A DNA stretch of 14,126 nucleotides from QS-5-54-17 sp964489295 (GCA_964489295.1 CAZAXT010000017.1:1-14126); one strand, 5' to 3'. Counted from the first letter of the stretch, positions 1 to 7,045 are shown. Numbers and translations are program-made. Notes: a model not told the origin generated them from the sequence alone.

Positions 1-905
1 GAATCGATATCGAGCAAGCTTGAGTCTTTATCGAGCAACCGGATCACGACTTGTTCACCCCAGACAATGGGTGCGATCGCGATACGTAAATCGATATCCC
101 GTCCCTGGTATTGCATTTGGAATTCACCATCCTGGGGCTTCCGATGTTCATCGATTTTCAGGCTGGCCAGAATTTTAACCCGTGAAACCAATGCTGCCTC
201 GACTCCTTTAGGGAGCGTCATGATTTCCTGCAATATGCCATCGATTCGGAAACGTATCTTAACATTTTCGGGACGCGGCTCGATGTGGATGTCGGACGCA
301 CCGAGTTGCGCCGCATAATCCAAAATGTTGTTCAATGCTCGGGTAACAGGCGCGTCCTGGACTAAGTTTTGAACTTCTCCGACACCCTGCTGTTGTTCTG
401 ATTGCTGTTGCTCCGACTCGACAAATTGTTCAGCAGAGCCCATGGCGGACGAAACTTCCTCTGAGACATCGGCTTTGTATTGCCCGAGGACTACATCCAC
501 GCTTTCCGATGACACCATATGCGGGACAATCGATTGACCGATACGACGGGTTATGAAATCAACCGCCTGCAAATTGGTCGGGTCTACCATACCCACCGCT
601 AATTGGCCGTTCATCATACCGATAGGCACGACTTGGTAGTTCTTGGCCAGATCCTTGGGGATAAATTTCAGCGTCTCTTCATCGGCTTTGAAGCCGTGGA
701 GGTCGGCATAGGGTACGTTTTCGGCCTTGGCGACCGTTTTGACGATATCTTCCTTGCCGATAAGCCCACGCTCGGAAATCAGGTTAATAATGGACTTGTT
801 CTGCTCAGCCGACTCCTGGCGCAAACTCTTGAGCTGTGCGTCACTGAGATGCCCTTCTTCGACTAAGAGTCGTTCAAATGTGTTCTGGGATTCGCCAACT
901 AACAC
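1..905 (-). CDS. pilB: Type IV pilus extension ATPase PilB (3' partial)
   Basis: PilB is the hexameric cytoplasmic AAA-like ATPase that drives pilus extension. The first 301 residues are visible; the left window edge cuts it before the Walker A motif. Start is GTG (read MLVGESQNTFERLLVEEGHL), a GspE N-terminal domain. Residues ~60-145 form the MshEN-like domain (NVPYADLHGF, AVGMVDPTNLQAVDFI), which in some relatives binds cyclic di-GMP, though the key residues cannot be judged here. A Glu/Gln-rich linker (163-173) follows, then the start of the ATPase domain: GASDIHIEP (202-210), RFRIDGILQ (218-226), SRVKILASLKIDEHRKPQDG (241-260) and DLRIAIAPIVWGEQVVIRLL (272-291). It follows pilM by 43 nt with no visible terminator, so is co-transcribed. 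Confidence 0.95.
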   Translation of the reverse strand, partial: MLVGESQNTFERLLVEEGHLSDAQLKSLRQESAEQNKSIINLISERGLIGKEDIVKTVAKAENVPYADLHGFKADEETLKFIPKDLAKNYQVVPIGMMNGQLAVGMVDPTNLQAVDFITRRIGQSIVPHMVSSESVDVVLGQYKADVSEEVSSAMGSAEQFVESEQQQSEQQQGVGEVQNLVQDAPVTRALNNILDYAAQLGASDIHIEPRPENVKIRFRIDGILQEIMTLPKGVEAALVSRVKILASLKIDEHRKPQDGEFQMQYQGRDIDLRIAIAPIVWGEQVVIRLLDKDSSLLDID

Positions 906-911
906 ATGTAT

Positions 912-916
912 CTCCC
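912..916 (-). promoter_or_regulatory. Ribosome-binding site deciding the GTG start of pilB
   Basis: GGGAG on the minus strand, 6 nt before GTG at 905. The two nearby ATG codons are in other frames and hit stops within 2 to 15 codons, and the pilB frame has an upstream TAA, so GTG at 905 is the only reasonable start. Confidence 0.75.
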
Positions 917-948
917 GACATGATCGTCTTTATACTTCACAGCGATAC

Positions 949-1986
949 TTAGACAAAGGAGCGCTGCGCCAACCCGACTGCCACCGCAAAATGTAGCGAT
1001 TGATTCATGAGCGTTTCTTGTTGGGTGGCCGGATAACTCACGTTCACCCACGGATTGGCGATTTCTACTGGCATATTAAGCGAATTGGCGACATAAGACG
1101 GCATCTCCGGTAAAGCGGTGGGGCCACCGGTCAGGATGGCTTTTTCGATCTGAGCATCCTGATTCTGGGATGTGAAGTATTTAACCGATTTGGAAATTTC
1201 GTTCATGACATTATCTAGTGATCCTTGTATGGCTTTGAGGACTTGTCCTTCAAGTTTGGTCTGGGTGACGCCGAATTTTTGCAGGAATTGCTGGGCTTGC
1301 TCGGTATCGACGTTCAGGTTTTGCTCCACCGAGCGGACCAGGGTGTTGCCACCGATATTGACCGACCGAACCAAGTGCGGGACCCGACCCGATATGATCG
1401 TGATCTCACTGCTCGTACTTCCCCAGTCGACAACCACGACCGGTAGATCTCCCGTGCTGACCACACTTCTCGCCACAGCCAAGGCGTTAATTTCCAATGC
1501 TAGTAGGTTCAAACCAGCTTTTTCAACAACCGACAAATATTTATTCACCACGTTCTTGGGGGCTGCAACCAATAGCACTGACATTTCGTTCTCCCCTTTA
1601 TCCGGATCGATGACGTGCCAGTCTAATTTCGCGTCTTTAACCGCCATGGGGATGTATTGATCAGCCTGGAGGTTGATGGACTTTTCCAGTTCTTTGTTGC
1701 TCAATTTCGGAGTCGTAATGACCGTTGTGAAGGCGTGCTGGGACGGTAACGCAGTCACTACTTGATCAGCAGATATTTTGGCTTCGCTGACGAGTTGTTT
1801 GATTATGTCAGCCAGCTTGTCCTGGTCTACCTCTGAATCACTACTGGCAAGATCAGCGGGTATCGGCTTAGCACCATAAGTCACCAGGCTCGGCGCTGAA
1901 CTACCCGCTTTTAATTGTACGAGCCGTATCCCGGTTGTTCCGATGTCAAGCCCAAAATAGTCTGTGTTTTTATCTAAAATAGCCAT
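949..1986 (-). CDS. pilM: Type IV pilus assembly ATPase-fold protein PilM
   Basis: PilM is an actin-like cytoplasmic protein that binds ATP and the N-terminal tail of PilN and links the membrane alignment complex to the PilB/PilC motor. The 345-residue product has the actin/FtsA fold motifs in order: phosphate-1 YFGLDIGTTGIRLVQLK (10-26), the PilM-typical ADQVVTALPSQHAFTTVI (73-90), phosphate-2 VVVVDWGSTSSEITII (183-198) and the adenosine motif ILTGGPTALPEM (284-295). The length is usual. It starts 40 nt after the previous stop with a weak AAGAG site, and ends 43 nt before pilB. In many genomes pilM directly precedes pilN; here the two are about 8 kb apart at opposite ends of the cluster. Confidence 0.97.
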   Translation of the reverse strand: MAILDKNTDYFGLDIGTTGIRLVQLKAGSSAPSLVTYGAKPIPADLASSDSEVDQDKLADIIKQLVSEAKISADQVVTALPSQHAFTTVITTPKLSNKELEKSINLQADQYIPMAVKDAKLDWHVIDPDKGENEMSVLLVAAPKNVVNKYLSVVEKAGLNLLALEINALAVARSVVSTGDLPVVVVDWGSTSSEITIISGRVPHLVRSVNIGGNTLVRSVEQNLNVDTEQAQQFLQKFGVTQTKLEGQVLKAIQGSLDNVMNEISKSVKYFTSQNQDAQIEKAILTGGPTALPEMPSYVANSLNMPVEIANPWVNVSYPATQQETLMNQSLHFAVAVGLAQRSFV

Positions 1987-2026
1987 TTGCTCTTACTATA
2001 AACCATTAGCATCTTGTGTGCAATAA

Positions 2027-2746
2027 TCACCGCATCAATTGCGGCAGCCAGTATGTAATACGGGAATTATGTACATTTTCAGCCAGCCACACATTAAACC
2101 GTTGTTCGTTTTTCAACGCACCTTGTTCAGATAATTTTTCCTGTAAATTTTCACGCATGACATTGGTGCGCACCCGTTGTTTGAGTATGTCGTCGGAGAC
2201 ACCGGCCTGATTCATCAGCTTCCCGAGTGTAGTACGCTCCGCATATGTCGATTGGAGCCGTGCGTCAACTTCTGATTCAGGTACGCTTACCTCATGTTTT
2301 TCTGCAGCGTTGCGTATAACCTTTCGTGAAATGAGATCGCCAACCGCTTGGTGATTAATCTGGGAAGATTCTTCAATTCGACCATTTCGAAACGTTGACA
2401 CAGCTTCCAAATAATTAACTTGCTCTACATAATCCCGGTACCAAAGGGGGCTGCCATCAACCGTTGCCGCCGGCAACGGCAGCGGGTACGAAACGACGTA
2501 ACTGAACGTGTTTTGCCACCCAAATCCGTACACTCCCCCGAGAACAAGCACGATCACACTTCCGACCACCACGCCGATCCGACGAGCATTTCTAAGAATT
2601 GGACCACGATATCGTTCGGTCCGGGCGCGGGCATTATCATATCCTCGACGAAAATCACTTTTCGGTGCAGAGCCTACCACATGGGATTCATCCGGATGTT
2701 CGAATGATGAATCCTTGTTTTCTTCTGGCTGCATTTGGTCACTCAT
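2027..2746 (-). CDS. Membrane-anchored SurA-N-like domain protein in the pilus operon
   Basis: A 239-residue protein. I chose the ATG at 2746 (MSDQMQPEENK) because it forms an ATGAGTGA overlap with the PilX-like stop, like the other junctions here; the ATG at 2857 would overlap the previous gene by 119 nt. The first ~56 residues are polar and probably cytoplasmic, a transmembrane helix follows at about 57-78, and the exterior part (93-239) starts ATVDGSPLWYRDYVEQVNYL and continues with helices containing AVGDLISRKVIRNAAEKHEV and SEVDARLQS, as in SurA_N chaperone domains. No parvulin PPIase domain follows. It may assist folding or export of pilins or the large surface protein; this is inference. 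No catalytic motif is visible. Confidence 0.75.
   Translation of the reverse strand: MSDQMQPEENKDSSFEHPDESHVVGSAPKSDFRRGYDNARARTERYRGPILRNARRIGVVVGSVIVLVLGGVYGFGWQNTFSYVVSYPLPLPAATVDGSPLWYRDYVEQVNYLEAVSTFRNGRIEESSQINHQAVGDLISRKVIRNAAEKHEVSVPESEVDARLQSTYAERTTLGKLMNQAGVSDDILKQRVRTNVMRENLQEKLSEQGALKNEQRFNVWLAENVHNSRITYWLPQLMR
2461..2479. repeat. 19-nt perfect inverted repeat inside the SurA-N-like gene
   Basis: CCGTTGCCG and CGGCAACGG are separated by one base, a perfect 9-bp inverted repeat. It encodes part of LPLPAATVDG, just at the start of the SurA-N-like domain. It may form an mRNA hairpin but has no T-run and is probably a by-product of coding. Confidence 0.5.
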
Positions 2747-4604
2747 AGGTAATTTCCAACTTTGGCCGGTTTTCACTGTTATTGGAGGAGTGGAAGTATC
2801 GTCCATCGTCGTCACCATTCGTCCCCTGTACCGCCAGTACGAATCCATAGTTTTCAAATGTATCTTGATTCCAGCTTTGCACGATCTCGGTTACATCCCA
2901 TTCCGTGGCGCTGCCCGGGTTGTAGGATACGTTCGTATAGCCGGGCTCCGGCGTACCACTTCCCCATTCACGACTATCCCAATCGATCGCTTCATGATTC
3001 CAGTCGACATCCATGCGTCGAACGCGGATCCGTACCGTACTGGTCTGCGATTCCGGATGATCCGTCTGTACCAGTTTGAGTGTCGCGTTCGTGATGGTGG
3101 CATTCTCAGGAATTTCACCCGAAGGAAATTGCAGATATGAGTATCGGGTTCTATCACGCGAGCCATTCGTGCTTGTGTTGACGTGAAGCTCAGCATGATC
3201 ATGGAAGTTCGTACTCTGATATCCACCTTCGGAAGTTACGAATGTATCCATTCCATCACGAGGCATAGCAATGGTGGCAGTGGTGGCATCGGAATCGTCC
3301 GATCCGGAGCCAGAACCGGAGTCCGACCCGGATCCGGAGCTGGAATCCGAGGAACTGGGGTTATTATTGGCAGAACTGGGGCGGCATTGTGGATCACCGA
3401 GATCGTATCTGACACCGGGAATATTGGGTTCGTCCCTTTGTTGCACTCCAACTTTGCATAGCGGCAAACTCTCACTCCCCGAATATAGAACATAGTCGAA
3501 TATCCCGAGGATGCGTCCCTGGCGTTGTTTGCGGGCTATAATCCGTCGGCGCACATCCCCGGATTGGCCTGTTACATCGATAAGTACCGTGTCGTCGGGA
3601 ATGAATAATGGATTACCATTCGGACTGTTCTGATCAAGAAGCTCGGTACGGTATTCAACCCGGTATAGCCCAGCATCTTCCTGGTCTTGAGCGCCTTCCT
3701 GCGGGAAAAGTGGTCGAACTCTGAAAATATACCGTCGGTCACTATTTATGCCCTGAAGCTCCGCGCAATTGTCATGACCTGCACTTCCTGATGTATTCTC
3801 CAGCCGCACATGGTTGCCGTTCTGGGCGCCACCTCCGCCCGAAGAAATAAGTTTATCAGTATTGATGTTTTCCGGGCTATTTTCCGGATATGAGAGTACT
3901 GTGAATTCCATATCAGCTCGCACTGGCCGCGACGTCCAACAGAGTTCAACACCCTGGAATCGCGCAAATATATCCCCTCCGTCACAGTCTTCATATGTGC
4001 CGTCATTATCTTCATCTTCACCAGCGTACTCACCGCTCGCGCATTCGCGTCGTAATTCACTCGCGTCCAACTCGACCGTTTCATCCTTGACCAGCGTTCC
4101 CTTCGGGGCTCGCGGTTCTTCATATACCCGGCGTTGGCGCCATGCCAGCCTCCCAACGATCTGACCATGCTCATCCCGGGGGTCGTTGTTGATGTTCACG
4201 TTCGGAAAAGTGCTATTACCATCGTTATCGATGAGCACCGCCCGATCGCCGGATTGTCCACCAGCCTCAGAGTTCCATTGTTCAGGAAATATCTCCTTGA
4301 GTGCCAAACGTTTGTTTTCGTTCGCATCGAGACGACGGCTTGCTTCTTCCACGCCAGCTTCAGCGGCATAGTACGCGGCATTCGACTGATCCACATCACT
4401 GCCTTGTTGTGTTTCGCTGATCGAAAGCCGAGCGCCGAGTACGGTCGTGGTCATGAGCAACAGTGAGATAGTCATTACCAAGTACAGTGCGATGCTGCCG
4501 GTTTGCGCATGCATACCTTTCACACTGAATGTATGCACTGTGTACTTTCGTGTTTTCGGGACTATACTATGCTTCACTTGGTGATTCATTATAATACGTA
4601 TCAT
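2739..4604 (-). CDS. PilX-like minor pilin fused to a C-terminal DNRLRE (CBM96-type) domain
   Basis: A 621-residue protein, far larger than a usual PilX (about 170-200). After a basic leader, residues 36-58 hold a hydrophobic helix (GSIALYLVMTISLLLMTTTV), followed by AAYYAAEAGVEEASRRL (76-92), the hallmark of PilX/GspK-like pilins. Glu at +5 is absent. A DEDNDGTYEDCD loop (197-208) resembles an EF-hand-type calcium site. A Ser/Gly/Asp linker (411-440) leads to a DNRLRE domain (441-621) with SYLQFP, ATITNATLKL, EWDVTEIVQSW and RPKLEITYE. That domain is linked to carbohydrate binding. The 4604 start overlaps the previous gene by ATGA; an ATG at 4514 with AAAGGT upstream would give a short leader, MHAQTG, and is a real alternative. 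Role as tip adhesin is inference. Confidence 0.85.
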   Translation of the reverse strand: MIRIIMNHQVKHSIVPKTRKYTVHTFSVKGMHAQTGSIALYLVMTISLLLMTTTVLGARLSISETQQGSDVDQSNAAYYAAEAGVEEASRRLDANENKRLALKEIFPEQWNSEAGGQSGDRAVLIDNDGNSTFPNVNINNDPRDEHGQIVGRLAWRQRRVYEEPRAPKGTLVKDETVELDASELRRECASGEYAGEDEDNDGTYEDCDGGDIFARFQGVELCWTSRPVRADMEFTVLSYPENSPENINTDKLISSGGGGAQNGNHVRLENTSGSAGHDNCAELQGINSDRRYIFRVRPLFPQEGAQDQEDAGLYRVEYRTELLDQNSPNGNPLFIPDDTVLIDVTGQSGDVRRRIIARKQRQGRILGIFDYVLYSGSESLPLCKVGVQQRDEPNIPGVRYDLGDPQCRPSSANNNPSSSDSSSGSGSDSGSGSGSDDSDATTATIAMPRDGMDTFVTSEGGYQSTNFHDHAELHVNTSTNGSRDRTRYSYLQFPSGEIPENATITNATLKLVQTDHPESQTSTVRIRVRRMDVDWNHEAIDWDSREWGSGTPEPGYTNVSYNPGSATEWDVTEIVQSWNQDTFENYGFVLAVQGTNGDDDGRYFHSSNNSENRPKLEITYE

Positions 4605-5134
4605 CGCCGTGGCACCACTACTGTCGTCGCATCGTATTCATAATAGTACGGATCCGTTTCCGGCAAGCTCTGATCGGCTTGAGAAGTCACGATATACAAT
4701 CGCAACGGCGAATTCGCTCCTGATTGTTGATTCAACTTCTCCATGATCATGTCTTTGATCCGTAGATCGTCAGGGACTAAGTTTTCGCCAGCAGTAGCAC
4801 CGGAATAACAAGAACTGCCGCTGCACGAAAGCCGATACAGATGCCCCTCTCCTTCCGGATTGTATCTATAGCGAATTTCCGCATCATTATTGATGCTGTT
4901 CGGGAGTAAGAGCTGCGTGCCGGAGTGACTTAATTGGTACAAATCCGAATTGCGAACATCCCGACTAATGGTTTCCATGAAGTACCGGGTGTTTTGTTGG
5001 ACATGCTGAGCGGTTTGCGCCTTTTGCTGTAGTTGGACAATAGTCGTGAACCCAAGTACCGCTACCACCATAGCAGCTGAAATCAGAGCCATACCTATAA
5101 CAATTTCTACCAGTGTAAATCCGTTACCCCCCAT
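4601..5134 (-). CDS. Type IV minor prepilin (PilW/GspJ-like)
   Basis: A prepilin of 177 residues from the ATG at 5134; an ATG two codons upstream (5140) would give 179. GGAG lies 7 nt before the 5134 start, so I prefer it. The leader is unusually short and uncharged (MGGNG), then FTLVEIVIGMALISAAMVVAV with Glu at +5. Alpha1 continues with QKAQTAQHVQQNTRYFMETI and SRDVRNSDL, the characteristic PilW/GspJ pattern of Arg-rich residues before the head. The head has a cysteine pair in SCSGSSCYSG. It overlaps the PilV-like gene by 11 nt and the PilX-like gene by 4 nt (ATGA). Confidence 0.85.
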   Translation of the reverse strand: MGGNGFTLVEIVIGMALISAAMVVAVLGFTTIVQLQQKAQTAQHVQQNTRYFMETISRDVRNSDLYQLSHSGTQLLLPNSINNDAEIRYRYNPEGEGHLYRLSCSGSSCYSGATAGENLVPDDLRIKDMIMEKLNQQSGANSPLRLYIVTSQADQSLPETDPYYYEYDATTVVVPRR

Positions 5135-5729
5135 CAGCATGCTCCGGTGTCGCTATTATATTGCGGAACCTGACCTCGCGCTGTACACCATCGGCTTCCT
5201 GCCACGTTACCAATACCTCGGTATCATATATATGGTTGCTGCTTTCATATCTGCTCTGGTCGGCATTCCACGTCCTCGAGGTACAGAGTTTAATGAGCCG
5301 GCTGAAATTACTGTGTCCTTCGAATGCATCCGGATTATTGAAGTCGGATTCCGTAAATTTGATCGGTGTACCAACTGAATCGGGCGCCTTCGTATTCCAT
5401 CCTGTCGGCGTACTCTGATCACGGTGCATAACGAACTGGAAGCATCCACTACCGCTTGAAAGCGTATCGCTCTGAGGGCTTCTCAAATATTCATACAATG
5501 TATTCTGCGAACCAGGAGCCTCCACCAAGCTTTCCTGCAAGCTTCGGAGGGATTCCATTTCCCGATTGGCAAGCGCGTCACCCTGGGTTCGTCTTCCCGA
5601 TTCTGTACTGGAGCGCGTCGTAGCCGTTGCCAAAGCACCGGCAGCAGCCATAGCGAACGCAAGAATGGCGATGGCTATCACTACCTCTACGAGGGTTTGT
5701 CCGTTTTGCTGTTTTAGCATGGCGTCCAT
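5124..5729 (-). CDS. Type IV minor prepilin (PilV/GspI-like)
   Basis: A 201-residue prepilin that starts 2 nt after the previous stop. The leader MDAMLKQQNG is cleaved before Gln11 in GQTLVEVVIAIAILAFAMAA, with Glu at +5. The run after the helix (LATATTRSSTESGRRTQGDALANREMESLRSL) matches PilV/GspI-like proteins, where alpha1 carries a conserved Ala-x-x-x-Ala/Asn-x-Glu pattern. An AGGTGA ribosome site 7 nt before 5729 supports that ATG over the one three codons in. The position between the GspH-like and PilW-like genes fits the usual order of minor pilins in T4P/T2SS clusters. The assignment to PilV is by N-terminus and order, not by the head domain. Confidence 0.82.
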   Translation of the reverse strand: MDAMLKQQNGQTLVEVVIAIAILAFAMAAAGALATATTRSSTESGRRTQGDALANREMESLRSLQESLVEAPGSQNTLYEYLRSPQSDTLSSGSGCFQFVMHRDQSTPTGWNTKAPDSVGTPIKFTESDFNNPDAFEGHSNFSRLIKLCTSRTWNADQSRYESSNHIYDTEVLVTWQEADGVQREVRFRNIIATPEHADGG

Positions 5730-5731
5730 AC

Positions 5732-6421
5732 TTATTTCACCTGTACTTTAACATTAGCATTTTTGGGGTCAAATGTAACGTACCCGGCCAATTCAGTCTC
5801 AAGACTTCGGACTGAAAGCGTAACCGGTGTTTGGTTATTGAATGGTATCGTTTCGCTCGAGATCGGGTTACCGGGATTCGTATAAATCGTATCCGCGGTA
5901 TACGTTGTGCCGTCCGGAGCCAGGAATGCTACTGATAATTCGGTGATCGTGTCATCACACCCCGAATCTTCGAGTCCGGCGCTGGAGTTCAATTGATTCT
6001 CGTCGCACCCTACACCCATATCCACGATGTGAAGGCCTTTGTTTTCCAAGTTAACCGCCTCCTGAAAGATCTTGGTGTGTATGCCTTTACGTTGATCGCT
6101 ATTGGCCGCGAAATGCGATACGTCGTCTCCCTGTAAGCGGTACGTCTCGTAAAAGCGGCGGTTTGTTCTGAATTCATACAGTGTTCCCCGCCAGAAACAC
6201 TCCCCTGATGGACAATTTCCCGACTTGATCGAATAGGAAGCCACCTGACCCTGACGGAACGAATCGGCAAAATCACGCAAGTTCCCGCTGAACCGTTCGA
6301 CTTGTACGTTTTGCGCCCCACTCCCGATCAACGCAATGGTGAACAAACCTATAATCGCTATGATGACAGCTATTTCAACCAGGGTATATCCGGTTTGTTG
6401 GTCCAAGGAGAGGTTTTTCAT
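5732..6421 (-). CDS. Type IV minor prepilin (GspH/FimT-like N-terminus)
   Basis: A 229-residue prepilin. The leader MKNLSLDQQTG is cleaved before Tyr12 in GYTLVEIAVIIAIIGLFTIAL, with Gly at -1 and Glu at +5. The region after the helix (VERFSGNLRDFADSFRQGQVASYSI) is typical of GspH/FimT-like minor pilins, which help prime the pilus tip. Four cysteines (one pair in GNCPSGECFW, then one in GVGCDEN and one in DSGCDD) suggest two disulfides in the globular head. It is the first gene after the pilin terminator and heads a block of four minor pilins, as in pilin-priming operons. No clear ribosome site precedes the ATG. I cannot assign a one-to-one homologue. Confidence 0.85.
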   Translation of the reverse strand: MKNLSLDQQTGYTLVEIAVIIAIIGLFTIALIGSGAQNVQVERFSGNLRDFADSFRQGQVASYSIKSGNCPSGECFWRGTLYEFRTNRRFYETYRLQGDDVSHFAANSDQRKGIHTKIFQEAVNLENKGLHIVDMGVGCDENQLNSSAGLEDSGCDDTITELSVAFLAPDGTTYTADTIYTNPGNPISSETIPFNNQTPVTLSVRSLETELAGYVTFDPKNANVKVQVK

Positions 6422-6445
6422 ATTATACCGCTTTTGCTTACGGAT

Positions 6446-6474
6446 ATTCTACACCAAAAAACACCGCACGTGAA
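6446..6474 (-). promoter_or_regulatory. Possible weak promoter for the minor-pilin genes, overlapping the terminator
   Basis: On the minus strand, TTCACG (6469-6474) and TAGAAT (6446-6451) are 17 nt apart, matching consensus at 4 and 5 of 6 positions. The -35 element lies in the loop of the pilin terminator hairpin. A start near 6439 would give a leader of about 18 nt. It would let the downstream genes be transcribed despite the terminator. Such AT-rich matches arise by chance, so this is tentative. Confidence 0.3.
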
Positions 6475-6487
6475 CCGCGCGGTGTTT
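6456..6487 (-). terminator. Intrinsic terminator after the pilin gene
   Basis: A 9-bp stem (6479-6487 pairing with 6459-6467, AAACACCGC against GCGGTGTTT) with an 11-nt loop, followed on the minus strand by a T-run at 6461-6456 that partly overlaps the stem base. It begins 37 nt after the pilin stop. It would end most pilin transcripts and lower expression of the minor-pilin genes beyond. Confidence 0.75.
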
Positions 6488-6523
6488 GTAAACAGCAGTA
6501 CTCGTTTATGGTGCTACCGCTGT

Positions 6524-6973
6524 TTAGTTGTCACGTATCTCTACTGGATCGGGTGCCTGTTCCAGGCAGACGAACAAAGAATAATCCCTATTGTTCGGCG
6601 CCGCCTCATAGTAAAGCTGGTAATCGGTTGAACCCGTACCGGTGCAATCCGAGCTTGAATTTCCGGCTTGTGCAGTCCAGTTTTTGTTTTGGATAGCCTC
6701 TGACACATATGATGTATTCAGAACGGCTTGTTGCACACTATCAGCACTTCCGCTGGCACTCGGAGGATAGGTTCCTGCGTTATTGGCCGCATACGACTCG
6801 AGTGCGGATGCCACCTGAGATGCTTCTTGCCGGCGTGTATTATCCCGCTGACTCTGCTGCGCGTTGGAAACCGCTTGGAGCACGACCAAAATAATCAGCG
6901 CTCCGATCGCGATCACGATGACGACTTCGATCAGCGTGAATGCTCTGTCGTTATTTTTTAGCTTTTTTAACAT
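6524..6973 (-). CDS. Type IV major-pilin-like prepilin (PilA-like)
   Basis: A 149-residue class III-signal prepilin, probably the main fibre subunit. The leader MLKKLKNNDRA is basic; cleavage is expected before Phe12 in AFTLIEVVIVIAIGALIILV, leaving a mature pilin of 138 residues with Glu at +5 (Glu16). The residue at -1 is Ala where Gly is usual. The hydrophobic helix runs to about residue 36 and continues as an amphipathic alpha1. Cys110 and Cys136 near the C-terminus may form the disulfide of a D-region loop. It has its own strong promoter, the strongest ribosome site in the window and a downstream terminator, which is why I take it as the major subunit and not a minor pilin. Confidence 0.88.
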   Translation of the reverse strand: MLKKLKNNDRAFTLIEVVIVIAIGALIILVVLQAVSNAQQSQRDNTRRQEASQVASALESYAANNAGTYPPSASGSADSVQQAVLNTSYVSEAIQNKNWTAQAGNSSSDCTGTGSTDYQLYYEAAPNNRDYSLFVCLEQAPDPVEIRDN

Positions 6974-6980
6974 GTGTATA

Positions 6981-6987
6981 CCTCCTT
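6981..6987 (-). promoter_or_regulatory. Strong ribosome-binding site of the pilin gene
   Basis: AAGGAGG on the minus strand, 7 nt before the ATG at 6973. It is a near-perfect anti-16S match, clearly stronger than any other ribosome site in this locus, as expected for an abundant structural subunit. Confidence 0.85.
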
Positions 6988-7009
6988 AGCGAATAAACCC
7001 TTATGCTTG

Positions 7010-7038
7010 ATTGTATTCCCGGGCACACAAGCCGTCAA
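7010..7038 (-). promoter_or_regulatory. Strong sigma70-type promoter of the pilin gene
   Basis: On the minus strand, TTGACG (7033-7038) and TACAAT (7010-7015) are separated by exactly 17 nt, each matching the consensus at 5 of 6 positions. It lies in the 72-bp gap between pilC and the pilin gene. The expected start near 7003 leaves a leader of about 30 nt containing the ribosome site. This is the best promoter in the window and would give the pilin its own high-level transcript. Confidence 0.8.
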
Positions 7039-7045
7039 CCCTTGC

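Noticed and set aside
1172..1660. Plus-strand open frame of 162 codons opposite pilM
   Set aside because: It is a mirror of the pilM coding frame with no family resemblance and no ribosome site; pilM is certain on the other strand.
2461..2479. 19-nt palindrome as an operator or terminator
   Set aside because: It lies inside coding sequence of the SurA-N-like gene, has no T-run and no nearby promoter; probably coincidental to its Pro-Leu-Pro-Ala-Ala-Thr codons.
2508..3140. Plus-strand open frame of 210 codons across the SurA-N-like and PilX-like genes
   Set aside because: It spans two confidently called minus-strand genes, has Arg/Pro-rich shadow composition and no recognisable domain.
6422..6427. 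TATAAT directly before the ATG of the first minor pilin as a -10 box of a leaderless transcript
   Set aside because: Transcription would start inside the coding region, a few bases past the ATG, so it could not make the full protein; no matching -35 was found 17 nt upstream.
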